From CAZWVM01 sp964637705 (GTDB lineage: Bacteria > UBA8481), in NCBI GenBank assembly GCA_964637705.1, contig CAZWVM010000154.1, forward strand, positions 1-8,688: a stretch of DNA of 8,688 nt, written 5' to 3'. The notes below the pieces were generated by a model. It did not search any database. It worked only from the letters and a program-made list of their open reading frames with translations, and was not told the origin of the DNA. The position numbers were made by a program, and so were the translations under genes. This document shows positions 1 to 5,377 of this stretch, in pieces; positions within the stretch are counted from its first letter, which is position 1, and every line of letters begins with the position of its first letter.

Positions 1-540
1 CGCATCGGCCGCATCACGGCCTTCGCCGCCGGCACCAAGGAGAACGCCGCGGTCTTCTCGCACGCCGGCGCCTTCATGTGCGTGGCGGAGACGAAGATCG
101 GGCGGGCGGAGAAGGCCTACAAGTATTTCAAGCAGCTTCTTCCCATGTCCGACAACAAGAAGATCGAGCTCTTCAAGACCGAGCCGTATATCCTGCCCGA
201 GTACGTGATCGGGCCGGGCAACCCGCGCTTCGGCGAGGGCGCCTTCACCTGGTTGACCGGCAGTTCCGACTGGCTCTACGTCGCCGCGACCCAGCACATC
301 CTGGGAGTGCGGCCCGAGTTCGAGGGTCTGAGGATCGACCCCTGCATCCCAAAGAAGTGGAAGAAGTGCCGGGTGGTGCGACGCTTCCGCGGCGAGCTCT
401 ACGAGATCTCGATCGAGAACCCGAAGGGCCGCGAGACCGGTGTCGCGTTCATCGAGGTGGACGGCGTGCGGCAGGAGTCGAACGTCGTCACGGTCCGCTC
501 GCGCGCGAAGCTGCACGTGGTCCGGGTGGTCATGGGCTGA
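1..540 (+). CDS. GH94-family disaccharide phosphorylase, C-terminal part (5' end outside window)
   Basis: The reading frame is open from base 1 and stops at TGA 538-540, giving the last 179 residues of a longer protein. The visible part matches the end of the catalytic (alpha/alpha)6 domain and the closing beta-sheet domain of glycoside hydrolase family 94: GTKENAAVFSHAGAF, then KTEPYILPEYVIGPGNPRFG, then TWLTGSSDWLYVAATQHILG, then LRIDPCIPKKW, then RRFRGELYEI. Family members cleave cellobiose, cellodextrin, chitobiose or related beta-glucosides with inorganic phosphate, giving a sugar 1-phosphate in the cytoplasm. Members are usually about 800 residues or more, so most of the protein lies upstream, including the region that decides substrate. 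The related C-terminal part of cyclic beta-1,2-glucan synthases is a less likely alternative. An intrinsic terminator follows the stop at once, so this gene ends its transcription unit. The family call is firm; the substrate cannot be read from this part. Confidence 0.9.
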   Translation, partial: RIGRITAFAAGTKENAAVFSHAGAFMCVAETKIGRAEKAYKYFKQLLPMSDNKKIELFKTEPYILPEYVIGPGNPRFGEGAFTWLTGSSDWLYVAATQHILGVRPEFEGLRIDPCIPKKWKKCRVVRRFRGELYEISIENPKGRETGVAFIEVDGVRQESNVVTVRSRAKLHVVRVVMG

Positions 541-552
541 AGCTTCCGATCC

Positions 553-592
553 GGAGGCCCGGGGCGGTCGCACGCTCCGGGCCTCTCTTTTT
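553..592 (+). terminator. Rho-independent terminator of the GH94 gene
   Basis: GAGGCCCGG (554-562) is the exact reverse complement of CCGGGCCTC (577-585). Pairing extends inward through a G-U pair and two G-C pairs (563-565 with 574-576), leaving an 8-nt loop. The stem runs directly into TCTTTTT (586-592). It starts 13 nt after the stop codon. This is the only textbook intrinsic terminator I see in the window. Confidence 0.9.
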
Positions 593-636
593 CGGGGCAA
601 GGCGGTAAAACGGTTCCTCGACCCGGTCGACGCCTG

Positions 637-642
637 TAGAAT
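637..642 (+). promoter_or_regulatory. Candidate -10 element (TAGAAT) close to the methyltransferase start
   Basis: TAGAAT matches the TATAAT consensus at 4 of 6 positions and ends 10 nt before the ATG at 653. No purine-rich Shine-Dalgarno lies between them. The base run 17 nt upstream (TTCCTC, 614-619) is a poor -35. If this is the promoter, the transcript would have a leader of only a few bases. The call rests on motif position alone. Confidence 0.35.
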
Positions 643-652
643 CGGCCCGACC

Positions 653-1261
653 ATGAGCCGGAATGCGGAAGAGGCGAATCGCCAGGCGAAGTCTGAGGTG
701 CTCCGGGACCAGACCCGTGGCATCCGCGGGTGGTTCTACCGATCCTACATCGATGCCATCCAACGCGCGCTCGCCGGCACGAAGGGGCGGGTTCTCGACA
801 TTGGTTGCGGCGAGGACATCATCCTGGGCGCCTCGCCCTTCCCCCGCGTCTCCCTGGACATCGCCGACGTGCGACTCACCCGCTTCACGAATCGAGACCG
901 CGTCTGCGGAGACGCGATGCGCCTGCCGTTTCGAGCTGGATCCTGCTCGGCGATCGTCCTCTCCGCCATCCTCGAGCACCTGCCTGATCCCGGCCGGGCC
1001 CTCAGCGAGGCCGCCCGCGTGCTGGCGCCCGGCGGGCGCGTCATCGTCGTCATCCCGAACGATATCCTCATGACGATCGGCCGCCTGCTCCTCGGACTCT
1101 GGCCGCCGCGCCACCCGGATCACCTCGTCTTCCTCACGCCGTCGCGCCTCGTCGCTCTCGCTGAAGGATTCGAGGTCGAGGTCCAACACGGGCTCCCCTG
1201 GACGGATCTCCCCTTCTTCGGGAACATGTACTGGTTCGCGGTGTTGAGAAAGAAGGACTGA
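653..1261 (+). CDS. Class I SAM-dependent methyltransferase (Methyltransf_11 type)
   Basis: The protein has 202 residues. It carries the Rossmann-like SAM-binding motifs in order: VLDIGCGED (47-55, motif I), SLDIAD (67-72, the acidic end of strand 2), GDAMRLPF (86-93), AILEHLPDP (105-113) and RVLAPGGRVIVVIPN (122-136). It should bind SAM and methylate a small molecule, lipid-linked sugar or similar acceptor in the cytoplasm. The C-terminal segment (about 137-195) is hydrophobic with LTPSRL, as in many methyltransferases found near glycan genes, but the acceptor cannot be read. I chose ATG 653 because the open frame upstream runs through the preceding terminator, so a longer N-terminus is implausible. 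There is no Shine-Dalgarno and a TAGAAT lies 10 nt upstream. The gene converges on the glycosyltransferase gene with one base (1262) between the two stop codons. Fold certain, substrate unknown. Confidence 0.85.
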   Translation: MSRNAEEANRQAKSEVLRDQTRGIRGWFYRSYIDAIQRALAGTKGRVLDIGCGEDIILGASPFPRVSLDIADVRLTRFTNRDRVCGDAMRLPFRAGSCSAIVLSAILEHLPDPGRALSEAARVLAPGGRVIVVIPNDILMTIGRLLLGLWPPRHPDHLVFLTPSRLVALAEGFEVEVQHGLPWTDLPFFGNMYWFAVLRKKD

Positions 1262-1262
1262 C

Positions 1263-2783
1263 TCAGCCTCCGAGTCTCAGCACGTAGATGTCCGGGTGGG
1301 TGTAGAACCAGTCTTCCGGCGCGCGCGACTCGTCGATCTTCATCCCGAAAAACGCGGGTTCGTGGCGGAACCGCGCCACCAGCGTCGCTCCCGGCCACCG
1401 CTCCAGGGCCTCCGACGACTTCATTTCGCGCTCCGTCGCCACGTAGTATTCGACCGGCTCCGGGAAACCCGCGGTATCCAGCATCACGCAGCGGTAACGG
1501 CGCATATCGAGGTGCGGTCCAAGGAACCAGTTGTAGTAGCCGATACGCGTCCCTTCCGGGAGATTCGCGTTCACCCATGCCGTCGCCTGCGTCCTCGTGT
1601 CGCCGATCGTGTATGTCCGGATCCAAGCGAGCGTCGTCCACAGCGGCGCGAAGAGAACCAGCATGATGAGAATCGCGCGGGCGCGACGCGGGATAACGGA
1701 AAGTGCATACGCGGCGAGGAGCGCGGCAGGAACGGCGATGGGCAGGAGCCGACGGAGGAAATCCGTTCCCGCCCACGTAATCAGGGCGGAGCAGACGAGA
1801 AACCACACGGCAATCACGAAGGCGCGCCGGTCCATCTCTCCTCCTCCTCGAAAGCGGAGACAGGCTGTCACGGCGCCGATCGCCGCGAGCGAGGCCAGGG
1901 GAAGACTGAACCCCAGGAGAAGCAATCGTGCGAACGCCGTGGGCGAAGGCGAGATCATATCCATGTACCACTTGATGTCGCCCAGGCTCTTGGCGAAATC
2001 CCCGGGCGACAGGATCACGTAAGGGTTCACGACGAAGAAGGACGCGATGGCGACGAGGCAGAGAAGGAGAAAGCGCGCCAGGTCCGCCGGCCTGCGGGTG
2101 GCGAGCAGGTGGGCCACCGCAAGCGGCACCACGAGAATCCAGGCATCGTAAAGCGCACCGACTGCGAGCCCCCAGAGAATGCCCGATCGCACGTAAACGG
2201 CTTTCGAACGGTCCTCGAGGATCCGGAAGGCCGAAAGTACAGCGCCCGCCGCGAAAGCCGTCGAGAGCATGTGCGGCGAGACGATCGTCGAGTTGGCGAT
2301 GTGAACGGGGAGGATCGCCACAAGCGCGGCCGCAAGGAGAGCTCCGGAGCGGTCCAGTCCCATGCGCAGGGCAAGCCGGCCGGCCATGAGAATCGCGGCC
2401 CCCGCGCAGACCAGGGTCACGAGGCGCCCCGCGAGGTAGAGGTGCGTCAGATGTTGCGGGTGTGAGGCATAGAAAGAGGTGTCGGCCACGAGGGGCACAA
2501 GGCCGACGGCATCGAGGAGAAAGAAAAGCGTGGAGAGAATGTAGAGCATGAAACTCGGCCAGGAGAAGTCCACGGGGTTGAAAGTGAATTCCGCAGGACG
2601 GAAGTTGGCCATGCAGAGGAAAAAGGTCGATTCGTCCGGCTGGTAGGACCAGCGATGCTCCGCTCCGGGAAGACCCCACGAGAGCCCGGGAAGTCTCAGG
2701 ATCAGGGCGACGAGGAGCACGAGGAGGAGGAACACCCAAGTGCGAATCGTGCCGGGCTCCTCCCGGGGCGAAACCGGAATCAC
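1263..2783 (-). CDS. GT-C fold membrane glycosyltransferase (GT39/GT83, PMT/ArnT-like)
   Basis: The protein has 506 residues and is polytopic. A first membrane segment lies at about 15-32, followed by the GT-C signature YQPDE (47-51), whose Asp-Glu pair sits in the first extracytoplasmic loop, as in protein-O-mannosyltransferase and ArnT-like enzymes. About nine further hydrophobic stretches follow, up to about residue 390 (for example 118-136, 147-161, 201-228, 237-255, 286-308, 321-337, 344-363, 369-388). FLRRLLPIAVP (342-352) matches the family's conserved positive patch. The last ~115 residues form a soluble tail beginning TQATAWVNANLPEGTRIGYY. Such enzymes move a sugar from a polyprenyl-phosphate donor to protein, lipid A or glycan outside the membrane; the acceptor here is unknown. 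The start is GTG 2783-2781; GGGAGGGG (2802-2795) lies 11 nt upstream, a rather long spacing. The gene begins 24 nt after the flavin-reductase-like gene and is probably co-transcribed with it. Confidence 0.85.
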   Translation of the reverse strand: MIPVSPREEPGTIRTWVFLLLVLLVALILRLPGLSWGLPGAEHRWSYQPDESTFFLCMANFRPAEFTFNPVDFSWPSFMLYILSTLFFLLDAVGLVPLVADTSFYASHPQHLTHLYLAGRLVTLVCAGAAILMAGRLALRMGLDRSGALLAAALVAILPVHIANSTIVSPHMLSTAFAAGAVLSAFRILEDRSKAVYVRSGILWGLAVGALYDAWILVVPLAVAHLLATRRPADLARFLLLCLVAIASFFVVNPYVILSPGDFAKSLGDIKWYMDMISPSPTAFARLLLLGFSLPLASLAAIGAVTACLRFRGGGEMDRRAFVIAVWFLVCSALITWAGTDFLRRLLPIAVPAALLAAYALSVIPRRARAILIMLVLFAPLWTTLAWIRTYTIGDTRTQATAWVNANLPEGTRIGYYNWFLGPHLDMRRYRCVMLDTAGFPEPVEYYVATEREMKSSEALERWPGATLVARFRHEPAFFGMKIDESRAPEDWFYTHPDIYVLRLGG

Positions 2784-2807
2784 GGAAGAGTCATCCCCTC
2801 CCGCCGC

Positions 2808-3359
2808 TCACGCCGGAGGCCGGGCCCGGACCGTCTCACCGGCCGCCGCGAAGAGATCGTCGCCCATGTGATTGATGATCCGCGCCTTCTCAGGAATCCA
2901 TGTCGCATCGAACTTCGCATCGTCCACGTAGGCCGCCACGACGTCGGCGATGAAGAGCGTGAAGTCGCCGAAGGCGGGTTCCGAGGTCACGCGGCACTCC
3001 AGGTGCCCCGCACACTCGCGAATCGAGGGAGTCCGGATCACCCGCCCCGGCTCAGGGGTCAGGCCGAAGACCTTGAACTTGTCCGTGTCCCGGCCCGACT
3101 TCTTTCCGCAACCGAGCACGGCATCGACCAGTTCCATCCCCGGAACGTTGATCGTGAACTCCTTCGTCTCGCGGATGATCTCCCACGAGAGATTGCTCTT
3201 CACGCAGGAGATGGCCACGATCGGCGGCACGATCGAGACCGGGGTGTTCCAGGTCACGGTGAAGACGTTCGGCTTCCCGTCGCGCTGGCAGGTGACCAGA
3301 ACGCAGGGGCCGTTGTAGATGAGCTTCGTCGACTGGGCGGGAACAAGATCCTTCTTCAT
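2808..3359 (-). CDS. Flavin reductase-like FMN-binding protein (flavoredoxin-type split barrel)
   Basis: The protein has 183 residues, the usual size for the flavin reductase-like family. Visible family blocks are GKPNVFTVTWNTPVS (28-42), which carries FMN phosphate contacts in relatives, KEFTINVP (66-73), CGKKSGRDTDKF (84-95), GHLECRV (118-124), GDFTLFIADVVAAYVD (131-146) and INHMGDDLFAAAGE (162-175). It probably binds FMN and acts as a cytoplasmic flavin reductase or small electron carrier; the partner oxidoreductase is not visible. Cysteines at 52, 84, 116 and 122 are present, but I see no iron-sulfur motif. ATG 3359-3357 gives the normal N-terminus. The upstream sequence has TAAGGT ending 7 nt before the ATG; its AAGG part could also be a weak Shine-Dalgarno at 9-nt spacing. 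It is first in a probable unit with the glycosyltransferase; no functional link is obvious. Confidence 0.87.
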   Translation of the reverse strand: MKKDLVPAQSTKLIYNGPCVLVTCQRDGKPNVFTVTWNTPVSIVPPIVAISCVKSNLSWEIIRETKEFTINVPGMELVDAVLGCGKKSGRDTDKFKVFGLTPEPGRVIRTPSIRECAGHLECRVTSEPAFGDFTLFIADVVAAYVDDAKFDATWIPEKARIINHMGDDLFAAAGETVRARPPA

Positions 3360-3366
3360 GTTCGAT

Positions 3367-3372
3367 ACCTTA
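3367..3372 (-). promoter_or_regulatory. Candidate -10 (TAAGGT) or weak Shine-Dalgarno for the flavin-reductase-like gene
   Basis: Read on the minus strand, TAAGGT ends 7 nt before ATG 3359. It fits the TANNNT pattern of leaderless promoters, but AAGG could equally pair with 16S rRNA. The sequence does not decide between the two. Confidence 0.25.
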
Positions 3373-3382
3373 TCCGGAGGGC

Positions 3383-3535
3383 GGTGTCAGGCAACCACTT
3401 TCCCACGTCCAGCTGGTCTGGGGTGTGCTCTCGATGATGGTCTGTAAATTCGTTAGTTCGGATCACGCTTCTGAAAGTGGGAATGTGGGAGCCTGACACC
3501 TTTTCTTCGATGTAGCAATGTAGCTGCCTGACACC
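3383..3535. repeat. Three copies of a 24-bp REP-like repeat ending in GCCTGACACC
   Basis: Copies lie at 3383-3406 (minus orientation), 3477-3500 (plus) and 3512-3535 (plus). All share the exact 10-mer GCCTGACACC at the end. The minus copy matches the second copy at 21 of 24 positions, and the third matches the second at 19 of 24. The first and second face each other, so they form a long imperfect inverted repeat with a 70-nt centre; the second and third are tandem direct copies with a 35-nt period. I recall GCCTGACACC-type repeats as scattered intergenic elements in several GC-rich phyla, in some cases near REP-associated (Y1/RAYT) transposases. No such transposase is in this window. The repeat array fills most of the divergent intergenic region between the flavin-reductase-like and kinase genes, which has no coding potential. 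Confidence 0.75.
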
Positions 3536-3536
3536 G

Positions 3537-3542
3537 TATCCT
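3537..3542 (+). promoter_or_regulatory. Candidate -10 element (TATCCT) just upstream of the PfkB gene
   Basis: TATCCT ends 6 nt before ATG 3549, and the intervening bases CCCCGC contain no Shine-Dalgarno. This spacing would put transcription start at or next to the ATG. No -35 is recognisable, and the last repeat copy abuts the element (its final C is 3535). Confidence 0.3.
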
Positions 3543-3548
3543 CCCCGC

Positions 3549-4478
3549 ATGATCCTCGTTGTCGGCTCCAATCTCGCCATGGACATCGCTATAAATGTCC
3601 CCTCCCCTCGCCTCTCGACCCTCAATCACGCTCGCTCCGCCGCCATGTCGCCTGCCGGCAAAGGGATGAACGTGACCCGGACCCTCTCGCTCCTCGGGCA
3701 GGAGGTTCGTCTCCACGGCTTCGTCGGCCAGGGCGAGACCGCGGCGTTCGAGACGGCTCTTCGGGAGCTCCATGCCTCGTTCGAACTCACCCCTCTCCCC
3801 GGCACGACCCGCATGAACCTCAAGATCGTGGACGGCGCGGGCGGCGAGGTCACGGAATTCGACATGCCGGGGTTGACAGTTTCGGGTGCGCAACTCGCCT
3901 CATTCGAGGATCGATGGAGGGCCCGATTGGGAAGCGCCGAGTGGTTGGTTCTCACGGGCAGCCTGCCCTTGGGTATCCCGGACGCGACCTATGGCCGGTG
4001 GATCATGGGGGCCCGGAACGAGGGGATCCCCGTCGCCCTCGATGCCAGCGGAGGACGCCTGGCGCAGGGGATCGCCGCCGGGCCGCGGCTCGTGAAGGTC
4101 AACTGGGTGGAGATGGAGGGCGCGGCGGGTCGAAGCGTATCCGACGACCTGGAAGCTCTTGCCGTCCTGAAAAGCTGGCATGCCTCGGGCGTCGAATTCG
4201 CCTGCGTCACGCGGCGCGACGCCCTGCTCCTCTCCACCCCGCGCGGCCGCTGGAGAGCCGACGTGCCTCTCCAGGAGGTGGTCAACCCCGTCGGAGCCGG
4301 CGACGCCGCGCTGGCCGGCTTCCTGGCGGCCCTCGTCGAAGGATGCGACGATGCCATGGCCCTGGCACGAGCCGCCGCCACGGCCGCCGCCTCGGTCCTG
4401 ACCGAAACGCCCGGCCAATTCGAGCCCGGGGCGCGCAATATGATCCTGCCTCGGGTTAAAATCGAACCCGTCGCCTAG
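3549..4478 (+). CDS. PfkB-family sugar kinase, 1-phosphofructokinase/tagatose-6-phosphate kinase type
   Basis: The protein has 309 residues, normal for this ribokinase-fold family. It should transfer phosphate from ATP to a hexose phosphate in the cytoplasm. The blocks in order are VGSNLAMD (5-12, substrate-binding strand), PAGKGMNVTRTL (35-46, the GGKGxN loop with A for the first G), TRMNLKIVD (87-95, the TRxNxKI segment typical of FruK and LacC), TGSLPLGIP (136-144), KVNWVEME (183-190, where relatives have KPNxxEL) and NPVGAGDAALAGFLAAL (246-262), the PfkB signature with anion-hole GAGD and catalytic Asp252. The TRMN and TGSLP blocks favour 1-phosphofructokinase-like kinases over ribokinase, but no PTS or fructose genes adjoin it, so the substrate is open. 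ATG 3549 starts directly at the first strand. No Shine-Dalgarno is present. A 6-bp hairpin (4452-4457 with 4465-4470) lies in the last codons without a T run. Confidence 0.87.
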   Translation: MILVVGSNLAMDIAINVPSPRLSTLNHARSAAMSPAGKGMNVTRTLSLLGQEVRLHGFVGQGETAAFETALRELHASFELTPLPGTTRMNLKIVDGAGGEVTEFDMPGLTVSGAQLASFEDRWRARLGSAEWLVLTGSLPLGIPDATYGRWIMGARNEGIPVALDASGGRLAQGIAAGPRLVKVNWVEMEGAAGRSVSDDLEALAVLKSWHASGVEFACVTRRDALLLSTPRGRWRADVPLQEVVNPVGAGDAALAGFLAALVEGCDDAMALARAAATAAASVLTETPGQFEPGARNMILPRVKIEPVA

Positions 4479-4602
4479 GTCCAACCGCCTCGATTATTAG
4501 CACTTTTAGCACATTATGGGCTCAAAGAAGCGCTTACATCGGCCGATAGTTATGTCTGCGGCCCCTCAGACGGGCCGGACTCAACGGCCAGGGGGGCCCT
4601 GA
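4479..4602 (+). promoter_or_regulatory. AT-rich leader upstream of the HTH-HD-GYP gene with a TTAGCAC direct repeat
   Basis: This 124-bp gap is clearly more AT-rich in its middle (4491-4556) than the flanking genes. It holds TTAGCAC twice in direct orientation (4497-4503 and 4506-4512, 9-bp period), CATTAT at 4512-4517 as a possible weak -10, and the 10-bp palindrome ATCGGCCGAT (4538-4547). It ends in the hairpin listed separately. The composition and motifs suggest that the HD-GYP gene has its own promoter here, but I cannot place a convincing -35/-10 pair. Confidence 0.4.
4560..4598 (+). promoter_or_regulatory. Hairpin enclosing the Shine-Dalgarno of the HTH-HD-GYP gene
   Basis: GGCCCCTC (4560-4567) can pair with GGGGGGCC (4591-4598): eight pairs, one of them G-U. 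Inside it, GGCCG (4573-4577) pairs with CGGCC (4585-4589) around a 7-nt loop. The 3' strand of the outer stem contains the AGGGGGG (4590-4596) that serves as Shine-Dalgarno, 6 nt before ATG 4603, so the folded RNA would hide the ribosome binding site. No T run follows, which argues against an intrinsic terminator for the kinase gene. The pairing is read by eye; no energy was calculated. Confidence 0.5.
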
Positions 4603-5355
4603 ATGATCTTCAAACCGAAAGCCGTGCGCTTCCTGCGCCTCCAGCTCGGACTCTCCTCTTCCGACTTCGCCCGCAAGCTGGCCGTTCGCGAATCGACGAC
4701 CCTGTCCTGGGAGAAGGGGCTACTCGCCCTCAATCCTGAGTCTCAGATGGCGATGCTTCATCTCGCGAAGGAGCGCAGCGTCGACCTCTCCACTCTCGAA
4801 GCCGTCCTCGCCCTCGTCACGCTCGTCGGACGGGGCGACCCGGAAACGGCTCGTCACGGCGAATGCGTATCGGGACTGGCGGAGAAGATCGCGGCCTTCG
4901 TCGGCGAGGTGCAGTTCGACCTGGCCGTGGCCGGATACCTACTCGACATCGGCAAGGTCATGTTGCCGCCGTCGCTCCTGAACCACCCCGGCCAGCTCTC
5001 CCTCGACGAGAAGCTCCTCATCCAGGCCCACGTCACCACCTCTGCGAACCTCGCGCGCCAGGTTATCGGCGACACCATCGCACGGTATATCCTCGAGCAC
5101 CACGAGCGGATGGACGGGACCGGTTATCCCTTCGGTCTCGACGAGCGCCAGATCTCGCACGGAGGCCGGATCCTCGGCGTCTGCGACGAGTTCACGGCGC
5201 GGATCTCCAAGCGCATGTATCGCCGCGACCGCCAGCAGCCGGCGCACGTCCTCGCCGAGATGGAGGAAGGCGGGCGGTTCGACGTCGCGATCATCGACGC
5301 CCTGCGGATGATCGTCGAGCGAGAGGTCGCGATGCTCCAGGCCGTGGCGGCGTAA
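4603..5355 (+). CDS. Helix-turn-helix protein with C-terminal HD-GYP domain, HD motif degenerate
   Basis: The protein has 250 residues. Residues 5-45 resemble an XRE-type helix-turn-helix: VRFLRLQLGLSSSDFARKLAV, then TTLSWEKG. Residues 80-245 are an HD-GYP domain, the fold of bacterial phosphodiesterases that linearise cyclic di-GMP using a two- or three-iron centre. Conserved positions present are H85, D115, G117, K118, H143, H166-H167-E168, D171-G172, G174-Y175-P176 and D195. The motif normally read HDIGK is LDIGK here: Leu114 replaces the metal-binding His of the HD pair. Activity may be lost or altered, leaving a possible c-di-GMP or protein-binding role. No receiver, PAS or membrane segment is present, so the predicted protein is cytoplasmic and could bind DNA. 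The AGGGGG Shine-Dalgarno at 6-nt spacing supports ATG 4603, and it lies inside a hairpin. The gene converges on the redoxin gene with 22 bp between stops. Domain calls are good; the HTH is the less certain part. Confidence 0.82.
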   Translation: MIFKPKAVRFLRLQLGLSSSDFARKLAVRESTTLSWEKGLLALNPESQMAMLHLAKERSVDLSTLEAVLALVTLVGRGDPETARHGECVSGLAEKIAAFVGEVQFDLAVAGYLLDIGKVMLPPSLLNHPGQLSLDEKLLIQAHVTTSANLARQVIGDTIARYILEHHERMDGTGYPFGLDERQISHGGRILGVCDEFTARISKRMYRRDRQQPAHVLAEMEEGGRFDVAIIDALRMIVEREVAMLQAVAA

Positions 5356-5377
5356 GGCCGTGGCGGCCTGATTACCC

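Noticed and set aside
1296..2465. A 389-residue plus-strand open frame opposite the glycosyltransferase
   Set aside because: It is antisense to a well-supported gene, with low-complexity Arg/Glu/Gly-rich translation and no recognisable motif.
1120..2739. A 539-residue open frame on the minus strand overlapping the glycosyltransferase gene
   Set aside because: It lies in another frame of the same strand as the glycosyltransferase, which has clear family motifs and membrane segments. The alternative translation is rich in Arg, Pro, Gly and Ala without any domain, as expected from GC-rich sequence.
2780..2794. A tiny open frame (ATG at 2794 on the minus strand, four codons) whose TGA overlaps the GTG start of the glycosyltransferase as GTGA
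   Set aside because: The purine-rich run is only about two bases from this ATG, too close for normal initiation, so a coupled leader peptide is not supported.
2655..3437. A 260-residue plus-strand open frame opposite the flavin-reductase-like gene
   Set aside because: Its translation is charged and low in complexity, and it spans two real genes and the gap between them.
3383..3535. CRISPR array
   Set aside because: There are only three copies, in mixed orientation, with unequal spacing (70 and 11 nt) and imperfect identity.
4452..4470. CGGGTT/AACCCG hairpin at the end of the PfkB gene as terminator
   Set aside because: It lies inside the coding region, before the stop codon, and has no T run.
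4497..4512. TTAGCAC as a CIRCE (HrcA) element
   Set aside because: CIRCE needs TTAGCACTC and its reverse complement separated by 9 bases. Here the two copies are direct, not inverted.
4497..4520. A sigma-54 promoter in the AT-rich leader
   Set aside because: The GG at -24 and GC at -12 with proper spacing are not present together.
5355..5369. AGGCC/GGCCT hairpin between the HD-GYP and redoxin genes as a bidirectional terminator
   Set aside because: The stem is only 5 bp and neither side has a T run; the copy of GCCGTGGCGGC at 5341-5351 shows the sequence is partly a local repeat.
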